64,000 bases of DNA from DASSUW01 sp963792385 (lineage in GTDB: Bacteria > Actinomycetota > Thermoleophilia > Solirubrobacterales > Solirubrobacteraceae), in the NCBI GenBank assembly GCA_963792385.1, contig CAWBVZ010000001.1, positions 186,001-250,000 on the forward strand. Direction: 5' to 3'. The notes below the pieces were generated by a model, which did not search any database, had not been told where the DNA came from, and saw nothing but the letters and a program-made list of their open reading frames with translations. Both the position numbers and the translations under genes were made by a program. Every line of letters starts with the position of its first letter. The first letter of the stretch is position 1. Below are positions 7,667-17,215 of this stretch, piece by piece.

Positions 7667-9703
7667 TCAAGATAGGGCGCGCAGCGGGCCACGGACCAGC
7701 GGCCCGCGCATCAGTTCCTCGAACGCCTCGGGCGGCGCCGGCGCGCCGAGCAGGAACCCCTGCGCCAGCGGACAGCCCTCGCGCATGAGGAACGCGCGCT
7801 GCGCTTCGGTCTCCACGCCTTCGGCGACGGCGGTGCGCCCGAGCGCGCGGGCGAGCTGGAGGATCGCTGTGACGACGGCGGCCGCCTCCGGCCGCTCCGG
7901 CACCTCGCGCATGAACGCGCGGTCGATCTTCAGCGTCGACACCGGCATGTCCCGCAGCCGCGACAACGACGAGTACCCGGTGCCGAAGTCGTCGAGCGCG
8001 ATCCGCAGGCCGAGGCCGTGCAGGTCGCGCACCAGCGCCTCCGCCAGCGCCGGGTCCTCGAGCGTCGAGGACTCCGTGAGCTCGACGGTCAGGCGCCCCG
8101 CGTCGGCGCCGCTTTCGCCGAGCCGGTCGCGGACGCGGGCGAGGAAGTCCTCGCGCCGCAGCTGCGTCGGAGAAACGTTGAAGGAGATGTGCGGGCGCAG
8201 GCCCTGGTCGGCCCAAGAGGTCTGCTGCGCGCACACGGCGGCCAGCACCCAGTCGCCGAGCGCGTCGATCAGCCCGGTCTGCTCGGCCACGGGGATGAAG
8301 TCGGCCGGCGAGATCATGCCGTGCACCGGGTCCTTCCATCGCAGCAGCGCCTCGAGCGCCACCAGCGCGCCGGTTCGCAGGCCGAAGATCGGCTGGTAGT
8401 ACAGGAGCAGCTCGTCGGTGCCGAGCGCGCGCCGCAGCCGCGCCTCGACCGAGTCCGCGGCCGGTGCCTCGCGGACCACGCCGGTCGCCCACGTGCCGAC
8501 CACGCCGTCGCCTTCGGAGAGCGGAGCGAGCTGCCACTTCACGAGCCGGTCGCCGTCCACGGCGTGCTCGGCGCGGGCGCCGCGTTCGAGGGCCGCGCGC
8601 ACGGTCTCGCGCTCTGGCTCCGGGACCGCCACGTCGACCCAGTCGGAGCCGATCAGCTCGGCCTCGGAGCGCCCCACGAGCGCACACGCGTTGCGGTTGG
8701 CGAGCAGCACGAGGCCGTCGGCGTCGAGCGCCAGCAGCGGGGACTCGGCCGCGTCCATCCACCGGCGCACGCCGTCGGTGGCGGGCGCGGTGTGGCGCTC
8801 GAGGTACTGCGCGAGCTGGCCGCCGACCGTCGAGAACATCGCCGACACCTCGGGGTTCGGCTCGGTGACGCTCTGCGAGTAGAACTCGATCACGCCGGCG
8901 CAGCGGTCGGCCACCGCGATCGGGAAGGCGGCCGCGGTCATCAGCCCGCCGCGCCGCGCCATCGCCGCGCGCGGGTCGTTCCCACCGACGCTGGCGTCGT
9001 TCACCCACAACGGGCGCCGGAACGCCCACACGCGCCCGGGTAGGCCCTGCCCGGCCGCCAGCCTCCAGCCGCTCGTGGCCTCCGACAGCGCGATGATCTC
9101 CGAGCCGGCGCTGGCCCGGTGCCAGGTCGCGGCGCAGTGCAACTCGCTGCCGTCGGCCGACGGGCGCCAGACCGCGCCGCAGGTCCAGTCCAGCGTCTCG
9201 CCCAGCGTGGCGAGCACGCGCGCGACGAGCTCGCTCGGCTCGAGCCCGCCGGCGACGTGGTCGGTGATCGCCTGCTGGGCGAGCAGAAAGCGGTGCGCGC
9301 CGCCGACTCGCCGCCGCAGCCGCGTCGCGTCGAGCGCCCGGGTCAGCGCCCGCGGGAGCTGCGCCGGATCCGGGACGAGGGCGACGTCGGCGTCGAGCCC
9401 GCGGACGACCGCCTTGAGGTCGCCGGCGTGCACGAACGGGGAGACGGCGAGGAAGGGGAGGTGTGGGTCGGCGAGCCGCACGAGGGCCAGCGCCTTGCGT
9501 GCGGGAACCGGGTTCGGGCCGTCGCCGCCGTACAGGACGGCACCCCAGCCGCGGCGCTGGAGCGCGCCCACGAGGCCGTCGGCGCCGTCGGCGTGTTCGA
9601 CCTTCAGACGCCAGCCGGCCTCTTCCATCGCGAGCGCGATCGTGCGTCCGTGCGCAATTGGCACGTCCACGAGCAGCACACGAAGCGACCGGTATGGCCT
9701 CAC
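7667..9703 (-). CDS. Cyclic-di-GMP phosphodiesterase (receiver-like/GAF/PAS/EAL)
   Basis: 678 residues from a GTG start. An N-terminal receiver-like segment (SLRVLLVDVPIAHGRT) is followed by a GAF-like region (residues about 150-305, LDWTCGAVWRPS), a PAS-like region (about 310-410) and a C-terminal EAL domain (about 430-665). The EAL signature residues are present: EALLRWKDP, FNVSPTQL, VELTESSTLED, ALDDFGTGYSSL, TLKIDRAFM and VAEGVETEAQ. An active phosphodiesterase is therefore expected. The protein has no membrane segment. It lies 39 bases after the GGDEF-EAL gene and 4 bases before the SSI-like lipoprotein gene. Confidence 0.93.
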   Translation of the reverse strand: MRPYRSLRVLLVDVPIAHGRTIALAMEEAGWRLKVEHADGADGLVGALQRRGWGAVLYGGDGPNPVPARKALALVRLADPHLPFLAVSPFVHAGDLKAVVRGLDADVALVPDPAQLPRALTRALDATRLRRRVGGAHRFLLAQQAITDHVAGGLEPSELVARVLATLGETLDWTCGAVWRPSADGSELHCAATWHRASAGSEIIALSEATSGWRLAAGQGLPGRVWAFRRPLWVNDASVGGNDPRAAMARRGGLMTAAAFPIAVADRCAGVIEFYSQSVTEPNPEVSAMFSTVGGQLAQYLERHTAPATDGVRRWMDAAESPLLALDADGLVLLANRNACALVGRSEAELIGSDWVDVAVPEPERETVRAALERGARAEHAVDGDRLVKWQLAPLSEGDGVVGTWATGVVREAPAADSVEARLRRALGTDELLLYYQPIFGLRTGALVALEALLRWKDPVHGMISPADFIPVAEQTGLIDALGDWVLAAVCAQQTSWADQGLRPHISFNVSPTQLRREDFLARVRDRLGESGADAGRLTVELTESSTLEDPALAEALVRDLHGLGLRIALDDFGTGYSSLSRLRDMPVSTLKIDRAFMREVPERPEAAAVVTAILQLARALGRTAVAEGVETEAQRAFLMREGCPLAQGFLLGAPAPPEAFEELMRGPLVRGPLRALS

Positions 9704-9742
9704 CTAAGGTGAATCGGCGCGCCACGCCAGCGCTTGAGCGAC

Positions 9743-11842
9743 TTACGTCCGCTCTTTGCGCAACCGCTCGGTCATTTCGAGCGGTGGCAGCGCGGCCCCG
9801 AACAGCCGGCCCTGCGAGAGCGGGCAGCCCTGGGCGGCGAGGAAGTGCTGCTGAACGGGCTGTTCGACCCCCTCGGCGATGGTCGTCATGCCGAGCGCGT
9901 CCGACAGTGCGATCACCGCGCGGACGATCGCGCCGGCCTCAGGATCGTCAGGGATCTCGCGCAGGAACGACCGGTCGATCTTGAGGATCTGCACCGGCAG
10001 CAGCCGCAGGCGCGAGAGCGACGACCACCCGGCGCCGAAGTCGTCGATCGCGAGCTGGAGCCCCTCCCGGCGCAGGTCGCGCAGCAGCGGCCCGATCCGC
10101 TCGGGCTCGCGCAGCGTCGCGGACTCGGTCAGCTCCATCGTCAGCAGCGCCGGATCGACCCCGGCCGCGCGGATGCGCTCGCCGAGCTCTGACGCGAAGT
10201 CGGGCCGCAGCAGCTCGCGCGGCGACACGTTGAAGGACACGCGCGGCTCCAGGCCCTCGTCGCGCCAGGCGACGATCTGCGCGGTCATGGCGTCGACCAC
10301 CCACGCGCCGATCGGATCGAGCAGCCCCATCTCCTCGGCGGCCGGGATGAAGGCGTCCGGATGCACGAGCCCGCGCTCGGGGTCCTGCCAGCGCAGCAGC
10401 GCCTCCATCGAGTGCAGCCGCCCGCTCGCGGTCCACACGATCGGCTGGTAGTGCAGCGCGAGCTCGCCGCGGGCGATCGCGCGGCGCAGGCGGCGCGAGA
10501 GCGAGAGCCGCTCCAGCGGGTTGTGGGTGACGCCCGCGTACACCGTCGAAGCCGCGCGGCCGCGGCCCTTGCTCTGGTACATCGCCACGTCGGCGTGCTG
10601 GAGCAGCTCCTCGGCGCCGTCGGCGTCCTCGGGGAAGATCGAGATGCCGATGCTCGCCTCGACGTGGAACTCGGCGCTCGCGATCGTGAACGGCTTGGCG
10701 AGCCGCAGCGCGAGCTGCTGGGCCGCCTCGCGCGCGTCGCGCTCGGCCGTCTCGGGCGCCAGGTCGCTCAGCAGCAGCAGGAACTCGTCGCCGCCGGAGC
10801 GGGCCAGCAGCCCCGCCTCGCCCTCGGCCCCGCGCAGCCGCCCGGCGACGCGCCGCAGCAGGCGATCGCCCGCGCCGTGGCCGAGCGAGTCGTTGACGAG
10901 CTTGAAGTTGTCGAGATCCACGAGCAGCAGCGCCACCGCCCGCTGCCGCCGCCGGGCGCGCGTGACCGCGGCACGCAGGCGCGACTCGAGCTGGGCGCGG
11001 TTCGGGAGGCTCGTCAGCGTGTCGAAGAAGGCGAGCTTGTGCAGCTCGCTCTCGGCGCGCACGCGGTCGGTGATGTCCTGTCCCGACAGCACCGCCACGA
11101 TCCGCCCCTTGGCGTCCGCCATCGCGGTCACCTGCCAGTCGATACGGCGGCGCGCGCCCGTGCGCGTGAGCACGTCGCTCTCGTAGCGGTCGACCCGGTC
11201 CTCGTTGCCGGCCACCAGCCGCTGGAAGGCGCGCCGCGACGCCGCGCGGTCCTCGGGCGGCACCACCTCGTCGATCCAGTTTGCGCCGACGAGCTCGCCG
11301 CGCGGGTCGCCAAGCATGTCGCGCCCCTGCCGGTTCAGCAGCCCGACGGTGCCGTCGGCGTACAGGATCACCAGCAGCGCGCTGGAGACGTCGAGGTAGG
11401 ACTGCGCGCGGTCGCGCTCGACGCGCAGCACGGTCTCGACGACCGCCGCCTCGTCGGTGCTGCGCGCGCGCTCGCCGGCGTCGACCAGCACCGCCGCCCA
11501 GCACGCGATCTCGCCGGCCGGCCCGTCGACCGCCGTGACGGTCAGCTCGCACCGCAGCGACGACCCGTCGCGGCGGCGCAGGCGCAGCATCGCGCGCCCG
11601 GGCCGCGCGGTCTCGCCGGCCGCCCGGCCGAGCACGGCCTCGAGGCTGCGGCCGAGCGCGTCGTCGCCCGCCCAGCCCGTGATCTCCTCGAATGCCGCGT
11701 TGACGTACAGGAGCGGCGTGTCGGTGTCACGCGCATCGGCCAAGCAGACCGCGACACCGAGGGCGTCGAGCATCGGTGTGCCCACGGGCGCCCGCGGGAG
11801 AGTGGCAGCAGCGGGTGGCACGGTGGAGCGCTTGCGTTGCAC
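9743..11842 (-). CDS. GGDEF-EAL bifunctional cyclic-di-GMP enzyme with PAS sensors
   Basis: 699 residues from GTG 11842. It has two PAS domains (about residues 25-130 and 150-265, with the PAC-type end VLSGQDITDRVRAESEL), a GGDEF domain (about 270-435) and an EAL domain (about 445-690). LARSGGDEFLLLL is intact, so diguanylate cyclase activity is possible. I see no RxxD inhibitory site just upstream. The EAL motifs SMEALLRWQDP, FNVSPRELL, ELTESATL, IDDFGAGWSSL and ILKIDRSFL are also intact. It is soluble and presumably senses a small ligand or redox state through PAS. With the next gene it forms a two-enzyme c-di-GMP operon. Confidence 0.95.
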   Translation of the reverse strand: MQRKRSTVPPAAATLPRAPVGTPMLDALGVAVCLADARDTDTPLLYVNAAFEEITGWAGDDALGRSLEAVLGRAAGETARPGRAMLRLRRRDGSSLRCELTVTAVDGPAGEIACWAAVLVDAGERARSTDEAAVVETVLRVERDRAQSYLDVSSALLVILYADGTVGLLNRQGRDMLGDPRGELVGANWIDEVVPPEDRAASRRAFQRLVAGNEDRVDRYESDVLTRTGARRRIDWQVTAMADAKGRIVAVLSGQDITDRVRAESELHKLAFFDTLTSLPNRAQLESRLRAAVTRARRRQRAVALLLVDLDNFKLVNDSLGHGAGDRLLRRVAGRLRGAEGEAGLLARSGGDEFLLLLSDLAPETAERDAREAAQQLALRLAKPFTIASAEFHVEASIGISIFPEDADGAEELLQHADVAMYQSKGRGRAASTVYAGVTHNPLERLSLSRRLRRAIARGELALHYQPIVWTASGRLHSMEALLRWQDPERGLVHPDAFIPAAEEMGLLDPIGAWVVDAMTAQIVAWRDEGLEPRVSFNVSPRELLRPDFASELGERIRAAGVDPALLTMELTESATLREPERIGPLLRDLRREGLQLAIDDFGAGWSSLSRLRLLPVQILKIDRSFLREIPDDPEAGAIVRAVIALSDALGMTTIAEGVEQPVQQHFLAAQGCPLSQGRLFGAALPPLEMTERLRKERT

Positions 11843-11894
11843 CTGGTCGCGTGTCAGCGAGCGCCGGGAGTGGCGCCCCCACGCCGCAGACTAC

Positions 11895-12401
11895 CTACGC
11901 CGCAAGCTCGACGAGGACCTCGCGCACGCCCCCGGACACGATGCCTTCGTCCAGGCGGCGGGCGAACGTGCGCATCAGCCGCCGGGCGGCCTCGTTGTCG
12001 CCGAGCATCGTCGCGGCGAAGCGGCGGATGCCGACGGCCAGCGCGGCGTCGGCCAGCGCGTGCGTGATCGCGGTGCCGAGGCCCTGGTCCTGCCACGGGT
12101 CGCCGACCACGATCGCCATCTCCGCGGTGCCGGGCCGATCGGGCAGTCGCACGGCGCGGGCGACCGCGACGAGCTGGTCGGGATCGTCCTCCAGCACCGC
12201 CACGAGCGCGATGTGGTTGGTCCCGTCGACCTCGGTCAGGTACTGCAGCTCAGCGCGCGAGAACTTCGGCTTGGCGGCGAGGAACCGCTTCCGGATGCTC
12301 TCGTTGCTGAGCTGCCGCAGGCCGTTGGTCAGCCGGTCCTTGTCATCAGCGCGGATCGGCCGGATCTGAACACGGGCGCCGCCGGGTAGCGTGTACAGCA
12401 T
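11895..12401 (-). CDS. GNAT family N-acetyltransferase
   Basis: 168 residues. The GNAT fold is shown by RVQIRPIRADDKDRL at the start, TAEMAIVVGDPWQDQGLGTA with the acetyl-CoA loop (Q-x2-G-x-G/A type) near residues 90-110, and MLGDNEAARRLMRTF. The segment RQLSNESIRKRFLAAKPKFS resembles GNAT domains associated with protein-lysine acetyltransferases (Pat) of actinobacteria, but the regulatory domain is missing and the substrate is unknown. The ATG at 12401 lies only 6 bases after a good -10 hexamer, suggesting a leaderless or nearly leaderless transcript. Confidence 0.85.
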   Translation of the reverse strand: MLYTLPGGARVQIRPIRADDKDRLTNGLRQLSNESIRKRFLAAKPKFSRAELQYLTEVDGTNHIALVAVLEDDPDQLVAVARAVRLPDRPGTAEMAIVVGDPWQDQGLGTAITHALADAALAVGIRRFAATMLGDNEAARRLMRTFARRLDEGIVSGGVREVLVELAA

Positions 12402-12407
12402 GGTTTC

Positions 12408-12437
12408 ATTTTAGTACCGACCCGTCGAATCGCGCAA
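12408..12437 (-). promoter_or_regulatory. Candidate promoter of the GNAT gene
   Basis: On the minus strand a -35 TTGCGC (12432-12437) and a -10 TAAAAT (12408-12413) are separated by 18 bases. The AT-rich hexamer stands out in this GC-rich DNA. The -10 ends 6 bases before the ATG at 12401, so the transcript would start at or next to the start codon. This is inference from pattern only. Confidence 0.4.
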
Positions 12438-12452
12438 GTACGGCTGGCTCTA

Positions 12453-13784
<1,332 letters not shown>

Positions 13785-13817
13785 ACCTACATTGTGGGGC
13801 ACGGACGCGGCGGGCGC

Positions 13818-14048
13818 TCAGCCGGTGATAACCGCGGTCGCCATCGTGGCGGCGACGAGCACTGCGGCGAGCGCGACCACGGCTGCCGCGACGCCGCGGC
13901 TGGGCGGGAACGTCTCGTGGCGGCGGATCCCGATCGCAGAGATGATCACGGCGAAGGACGCGAGCAAGCTGCCCGCGACGTAGTAGGCCGTCTTCGACGT
14001 CTCCTCTTCGACGGCGTGCTGGGCGAACGTGATCAGGGCTTGCAGCAC
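13818..14048 (-). CDS. Small two-helix membrane protein (76 aa)
   Basis: 76 residues with two predicted membrane helices, TAYYVAGSLLASFAVIISAI (about residues 20-40) and GVAAAVVALAAVLVAATMAT (about 52-72). A short polar loop (GIRRHETFPPSR) joins them. No family is recognised. It ends 33 bases before the citrate synthase start and begins 12 bases after the dcd stop on the same strand, so a shared transcript is likely. Confidence 0.7.
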   Translation of the reverse strand: MLQALITFAQHAVEEETSKTAYYVAGSLLASFAVIISAIGIRRHETFPPSRGVAAAVVALAAVLVAATMATAVITG

Positions 14049-14059
14049 GGGCGCGGACG

Positions 14060-14623
14060 CTACCGCATGTAGCGGGACTCGGTGGCCTCCACCTGGTCCT
14101 GGTAGTGGCTGCCCAGCTCCGGTGAGCCGTAGGGCCGTTCGGCGGGCGCGTCGAGCGTCATGAACGAGAGCTGCGCGATCGGGAGCCCGGCGTAGAGCTT
14201 GATCGGGACGCGTGTGAGGTTCGTGATCTCGAGGGTCAGCGTGCCGCGGAAGCCGGGGTCGACGAAGCCGGCCGTGGCGTGCACGATCAGCCCGAGCCGG
14301 CCGATCGAGCTCTTGCCCTCGATCCGCGCCACGATGTCGTCCGGGATCGCGACCGACTCGAGCGTGCGGCCGAGCACGAACTCGCCGGGGTGGACGGCGA
14401 ACGGCTCGTCGCCCGCGAGCGTGACCTCCTCGGTCAGGTCGCGCGGCGGCTCACGCAGGTCGATCGCCGTCACTCGATGGTTGTGAAAGACCCGGAAGGA
14501 GTCACCGAGCCGCAGGTCGACCGACGCCGGCTGCACCAGCGACTCGTCCCACGGCTCGATCACGATCCTGCCCTCCTCGACGAGGCGGCGGATCGTCCCG
14601 TCGGAGAGAACCGAGGTGATCAC
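14060..14623 (-). CDS. dcd: dCTP deaminase (possibly dUMP-forming)
   Basis: 187 residues from a GTG at 14623. Motifs of the dUTPase/dCTP deaminase superfamily are present: VLSDGTIRRLVEEGRI at the start, QPASVDLRLGDSFRVF, GEFVLGRTLE, RIEGKSSIGRLGL, the core HATAGFVDPGFRGTLTLEIT with the catalytic Glu, and YAGLPIAQLSF. It deaminates dCTP to dUTP for thymidylate synthesis. Many actinobacterial Dcd proteins also hydrolyse dUTP to dUMP, which would feed the flavin-dependent thymidylate synthase at 55-56.7 kb. That bifunctionality is inferred from relatives. Confidence 0.95.
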   Translation of the reverse strand: MITSVLSDGTIRRLVEEGRIVIEPWDESLVQPASVDLRLGDSFRVFHNHRVTAIDLREPPRDLTEEVTLAGDEPFAVHPGEFVLGRTLESVAIPDDIVARIEGKSSIGRLGLIVHATAGFVDPGFRGTLTLEITNLTRVPIKLYAGLPIAQLSFMTLDAPAERPYGSPELGSHYQDQVEATESRYMR

Positions 14624-14640
14624 GCGCAGGAGTGTGGCAG

Positions 14641-14892
14641 TCAGTGGCGCGGCTCGCGCGCCCGCGCGGACACCGAGCGGACGCGCGGCGGCGACGGCGG
14701 CGCGGCCTCGCGATGCGGGCCGCGGCGCGGGGCGCGGGGCAGCTTCGGCGCCGGGTGCGGGCGGCGGCCGCCCCCACCGCCGTCGGAGTCCTCGCCCTCG
14801 GGCTCTTGGCGCACGGCCCACCAGATCAAGCCACCGGCGAGGAGGATCGGCACCTTCAGCGCGACGAACATGTAGAGCATCGTCCAGCCCAC
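14641..14892 (-). CDS. Small single-helix membrane protein (83 aa)
   Basis: Starts at GTG 14892 (or ATG 14880). It begins with GWTMLYMFVALKVPILLAGG and continues LIWWAVRQEPE, a membrane helix with an outside-in pattern, followed by an acidic-glycine linker and a basic, proline-rich cytoplasmic tail ending RVRSVSARAREPRH. No domain is recognised. It is 17 bases upstream of dcd on the same strand. Its 5' side faces a palindromic repeat element that begins about 60 bases away. Confidence 0.6.
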   Translation of the reverse strand: MGWTMLYMFVALKVPILLAGGLIWWAVRQEPEGEDSDGGGGGRRPHPAPKLPRAPRRGPHREAAPPSPPRVRSVSARAREPRH

Positions 14893-14954
14893 GTCGCGAA
14901 GGCTACCCCTGCGGGGCGGGGAAGCAAGCGGTTGCTGTCTTTGCCGGCGTTGGT

Positions 14955-15225
14955 GAACGTCAACCCCGCTGGGTGGGGGAGTGGGTGTCCGTTGGCCGCG
15001 GCGAGGGTGCACAACCCCCCAATCGTTGCTTGTCGCGCGACGAGTGGGGCGAAATGCACGCCAGAGGTGCCTAACTCCCCACGCGCCCTTTGGAGACGCG
15101 ACGATTGGGGCGAAATGCACACGAGCGTCGACTTTCTCGGGCTGAGGCCGACGAACTCGACGCTCGGCGCGCGCCATCACTGCGGCCGGCGGACTCCCGC
15201 CTCCTCACCCAGCGCAGTTGACGTT
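14955..15225. repeat. Palindromic intergenic element, copy 1 (271 bases, long form)
   Basis: The left end reads GAACGTCAACCCCGCTGGG and the right end CCCAGCGCAGTTGACGTT. These are inverted copies except for a fixed CC/TG difference. Complementarity continues inwards (left GTGTCCGTTGGCCGCG against right TGCGGCCGGCGGACTCC), giving arms of about 60 bases. The centre holds two extra tandem hairpin units (listed separately), which make this the longest copy. It has no coding frame of its own. The right end lies 20 bases after the stop of the PfkB kinase gene. It is one of four copies in the window. Confidence 0.8.
15008..15120. repeat. Tandem hairpin pair nested inside palindromic element 1
   Basis: Two units of about 53 bases (15008-15059 and 15068-15120) each begin with GTGC and a C-rich arm, and end in TGGGGCGAAATGCAC. 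The 24-base ends at 15036-15059 and 15097-15120 differ at a single position (CGCGACGA-G/T-TGGGG). In each unit the C-rich left arm is roughly complementary to the right arm, so each can fold on its own. The other three copies of the element lack this insert, so it looks like a local expansion or a second repeat nested in the first. Confidence 0.6.
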
Positions 15226-15245
15226 GCCGAGCCCGCCGCTCGCCG

Positions 15246-16178
15246 CTACGCGCGCAGCGGAACCGGCGCGGCGTCGAACCGCGTCACGCGCTGCAGCTCG
15301 GCGACCCGCTCGGCGATCTCGTCGCCGGTGAGGATCTGCATCCGCTCGGTGCCGAATGCCTCCACGTTGAACGAGGCCATCGCGGTGCCGTAGGCCATCG
15401 CGCGCCGCAGCAGCTCGTCGTCCAGCTCGCCCGCGTGCGCGGCGACGTAGCCCATGAAGCCGCCCGCGAAGGTGTCCCCGGCGCCGGTCGGGTCGACCAC
15501 GTCGGGGGTCGGGTACGCCGGCAGGGCGAAGAAGCCGTCGGGCGTGTACATGCCGGCGCCGTGCTCGCCCTGCTTGGCGATCACCACGCGCGGGCCCATC
15601 TCGTGCACGGCGCGAGCGGCGCGGACGAGGTTCGGCTCGTCGGTGAGCTGCTTGACCTCCTCGTCGTTGACGATCAGGCAGTCGACGCCGGCGATCGTCT
15701 GCAGCAGCGAGTCGCGCGTGATGTCGATCCACATGTTCATCGTGTCCATCGCGACGAAGCGCGCCTCCGTGCACTGCTCGTGCACGGCTCGCTGGAGGTC
15801 GGGGTGGATGTTCGCGAGGAACACCGTCTCGGCCGCGCGCGAGGCGTCCGAGAGCTTGGGCTGGAAATCGGCGAACACGTTGAGGTCGGTCTGCAACGTG
15901 TGGCGGATGTTCGGGTCGCGCTCGTAGCGGCCGGCCCAGAAGAACGTCTTGCCGCCGGCGACGCGCTCGATGTCGTCGGTGATCACGCCGCGGTCGTGCA
16001 GCACCGCGATCTCAGCGTCGCCGAAGTCGTCGCCGACCGGCCCGACGATGCGGGTGGGGGCCAAGAACGACGAGGCCAGCGAGAAGTGCACGGCGGCGCC
16101 GCCGAGCAGCCGGTCGCGGCTGCCCGTGGGCGTCTCGACGGCGTCGAATGCGATCGATCCCACGACGGTGAGCGTCAT
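15246..16178 (-). CDS. PfkB-family carbohydrate/nucleoside kinase
   Basis: 310 residues from ATG 16178. PfkB (ribokinase) features are the N-terminal VVGSIAFDAVETPTG, LLGGAAVHFSLASSFLA near residues 25-41, VGPVGDDFGD and the C-terminal DPTGAGDTFAGGFMGY, which carries the anion hole and catalytic Asp. The internal motif CLIVNDEEVKQLT is also typical. The substrate cannot be read from sequence; sugar or nucleoside kinases of this branch vary. The gene is divergent from the quinone oxidoreductase with a 35-base gap, and a palindromic element follows its stop. Confidence 0.88.
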   Translation of the reverse strand: MTLTVVGSIAFDAVETPTGSRDRLLGGAAVHFSLASSFLAPTRIVGPVGDDFGDAEIAVLHDRGVITDDIERVAGGKTFFWAGRYERDPNIRHTLQTDLNVFADFQPKLSDASRAAETVFLANIHPDLQRAVHEQCTEARFVAMDTMNMWIDITRDSLLQTIAGVDCLIVNDEEVKQLTDEPNLVRAARAVHEMGPRVVIAKQGEHGAGMYTPDGFFALPAYPTPDVVDPTGAGDTFAGGFMGYVAAHAGELDDELLRRAMAYGTAMASFNVEAFGTERMQILTGDEIAERVAELQRVTRFDAAPVPLRA

Positions 16179-16213
16179 CGGCGCAGCAGCGTAGCGAGTA
16201 GCGTTCGGAGACC

Positions 16214-17191
16214 ATGCGCGCAATCCTCATCAGCCAGTGGGGCGGACCAGAAGTGCTCGAGCTCGTCGAGGACGCCCCAGTGCCGGAGCCAGGCGACGGC
16301 GAGGTGCTCGTGAGGGTCACCCGCGCCGGCGTCAACTTCGCCGACACTCACGCCCGCGAGAACTCTTATCTCGCCAGGTACGAGCTCCCGCTGACGCCTG
16401 GCGCCGAAGTCGCCGGGTTGGTCGAGCGGGACGGCGCCGGGTTTCAGGCCGGTCAGCGCGTCGTCGGCCTGGCCGCCAACGGCGGCTATGCCGAGTACGC
16501 CGTCGTCCCCGCCGCCGCCACGTTCCCGCTGCCGGACGGCGTCACCGACACGCAGGCGCTCGCGCTGCTGATCCAGGGCCTGACCGCGTGGCATCTCTAC
16601 AAGACGTCCGCGAAGCTCGCCGCGGGCGAGAGCGTCGTCGTGCACGCGGCGGCCGGCGGCGTCGGCTCGCTGGCGGTCCAGCTCGGCCGCCCGTTCGGGG
16701 CCGGTCGGGTGATCGCGACGGCGTCGGCCGAGGAGAAGCGGCAACTGGCCCTCGACCTTGGCGCCGACGTCGCGGTCGACGTCACCCGCGAGGACCTTTC
16801 AGACGCGCTGATCGAGGCCAACGGCGGCGCCCGCGTGGACGTCGTGCTGGAGATGGCCGGCGGCCGCGTGTTCGACGAGTCGATGAAGGCGCTCGCGGCG
16901 TTCGGGCGGCTCGTGACCTACGGGATTGCGTCGCGCGTGCCCAACACGGTCTCCACCGGCGCGCTGATGGGCCGCTCGTACGCGGTCATCGGCTTCTGGC
17001 TGATGCACTGCCTGAGGCGTCCGCAGGAGATGGTCGCCGAGCCGCTGCGCGACCTCCTCGCGCGTGTTGCGTCGGGCGAGTTGAAGGTCGTGGAGGGAAC
17101 CGTCTACGGGCTCTCGGAGGCGCGCCGGGCGCACGAGGACCTGCAGGCGCGGCGCACCATAGGCAAGCTGGTTCTCGATCCCAGCGCCTAA
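16214..17191 (+). CDS. NADPH:quinone oxidoreductase (zinc-independent MDR family)
   Basis: 325 residues of the medium-chain dehydrogenase/reductase superfamily, quinone-oxidoreductase branch. The N-terminal GroES-like domain includes VTRAGVNFADTHAREN. The Rossmann domain has VVVHAAAGGVGSLAVQLGRP near residues 140-160, which binds NADPH. Zinc-ligand cysteines are absent, as in Qor proteins. GIASRVPN and GKLVLDPSA at the end are also typical. It probably reduces quinones or alpha,beta-unsaturated carbonyls in the cytosol. It is followed 24 bases later by the DEAD-box helicase gene. Confidence 0.9.
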   Translation: MRAILISQWGGPEVLELVEDAPVPEPGDGEVLVRVTRAGVNFADTHARENSYLARYELPLTPGAEVAGLVERDGAGFQAGQRVVGLAANGGYAEYAVVPAAATFPLPDGVTDTQALALLIQGLTAWHLYKTSAKLAAGESVVVHAAAGGVGSLAVQLGRPFGAGRVIATASAEEKRQLALDLGADVAVDVTREDLSDALIEANGGARVDVVLEMAGGRVFDESMKALAAFGRLVTYGIASRVPNTVSTGALMGRSYAVIGFWLMHCLRRPQEMVAEPLRDLLARVASGELKVVEGTVYGLSEARRAHEDLQARRTIGKLVLDPSA

Positions 17192-17215
17192 CGTCCTAAG
17201 CTCACTACGCGCAAC

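Noticed and set aside
14955..15225. CRISPR-like or tRNA-like interpretation of the repeats in copy 1
   Set aside because: There are only two units, they are hairpins rather than repeat-spacer arrays, no cas gene is near, and no tRNA fold or CCA end is present.
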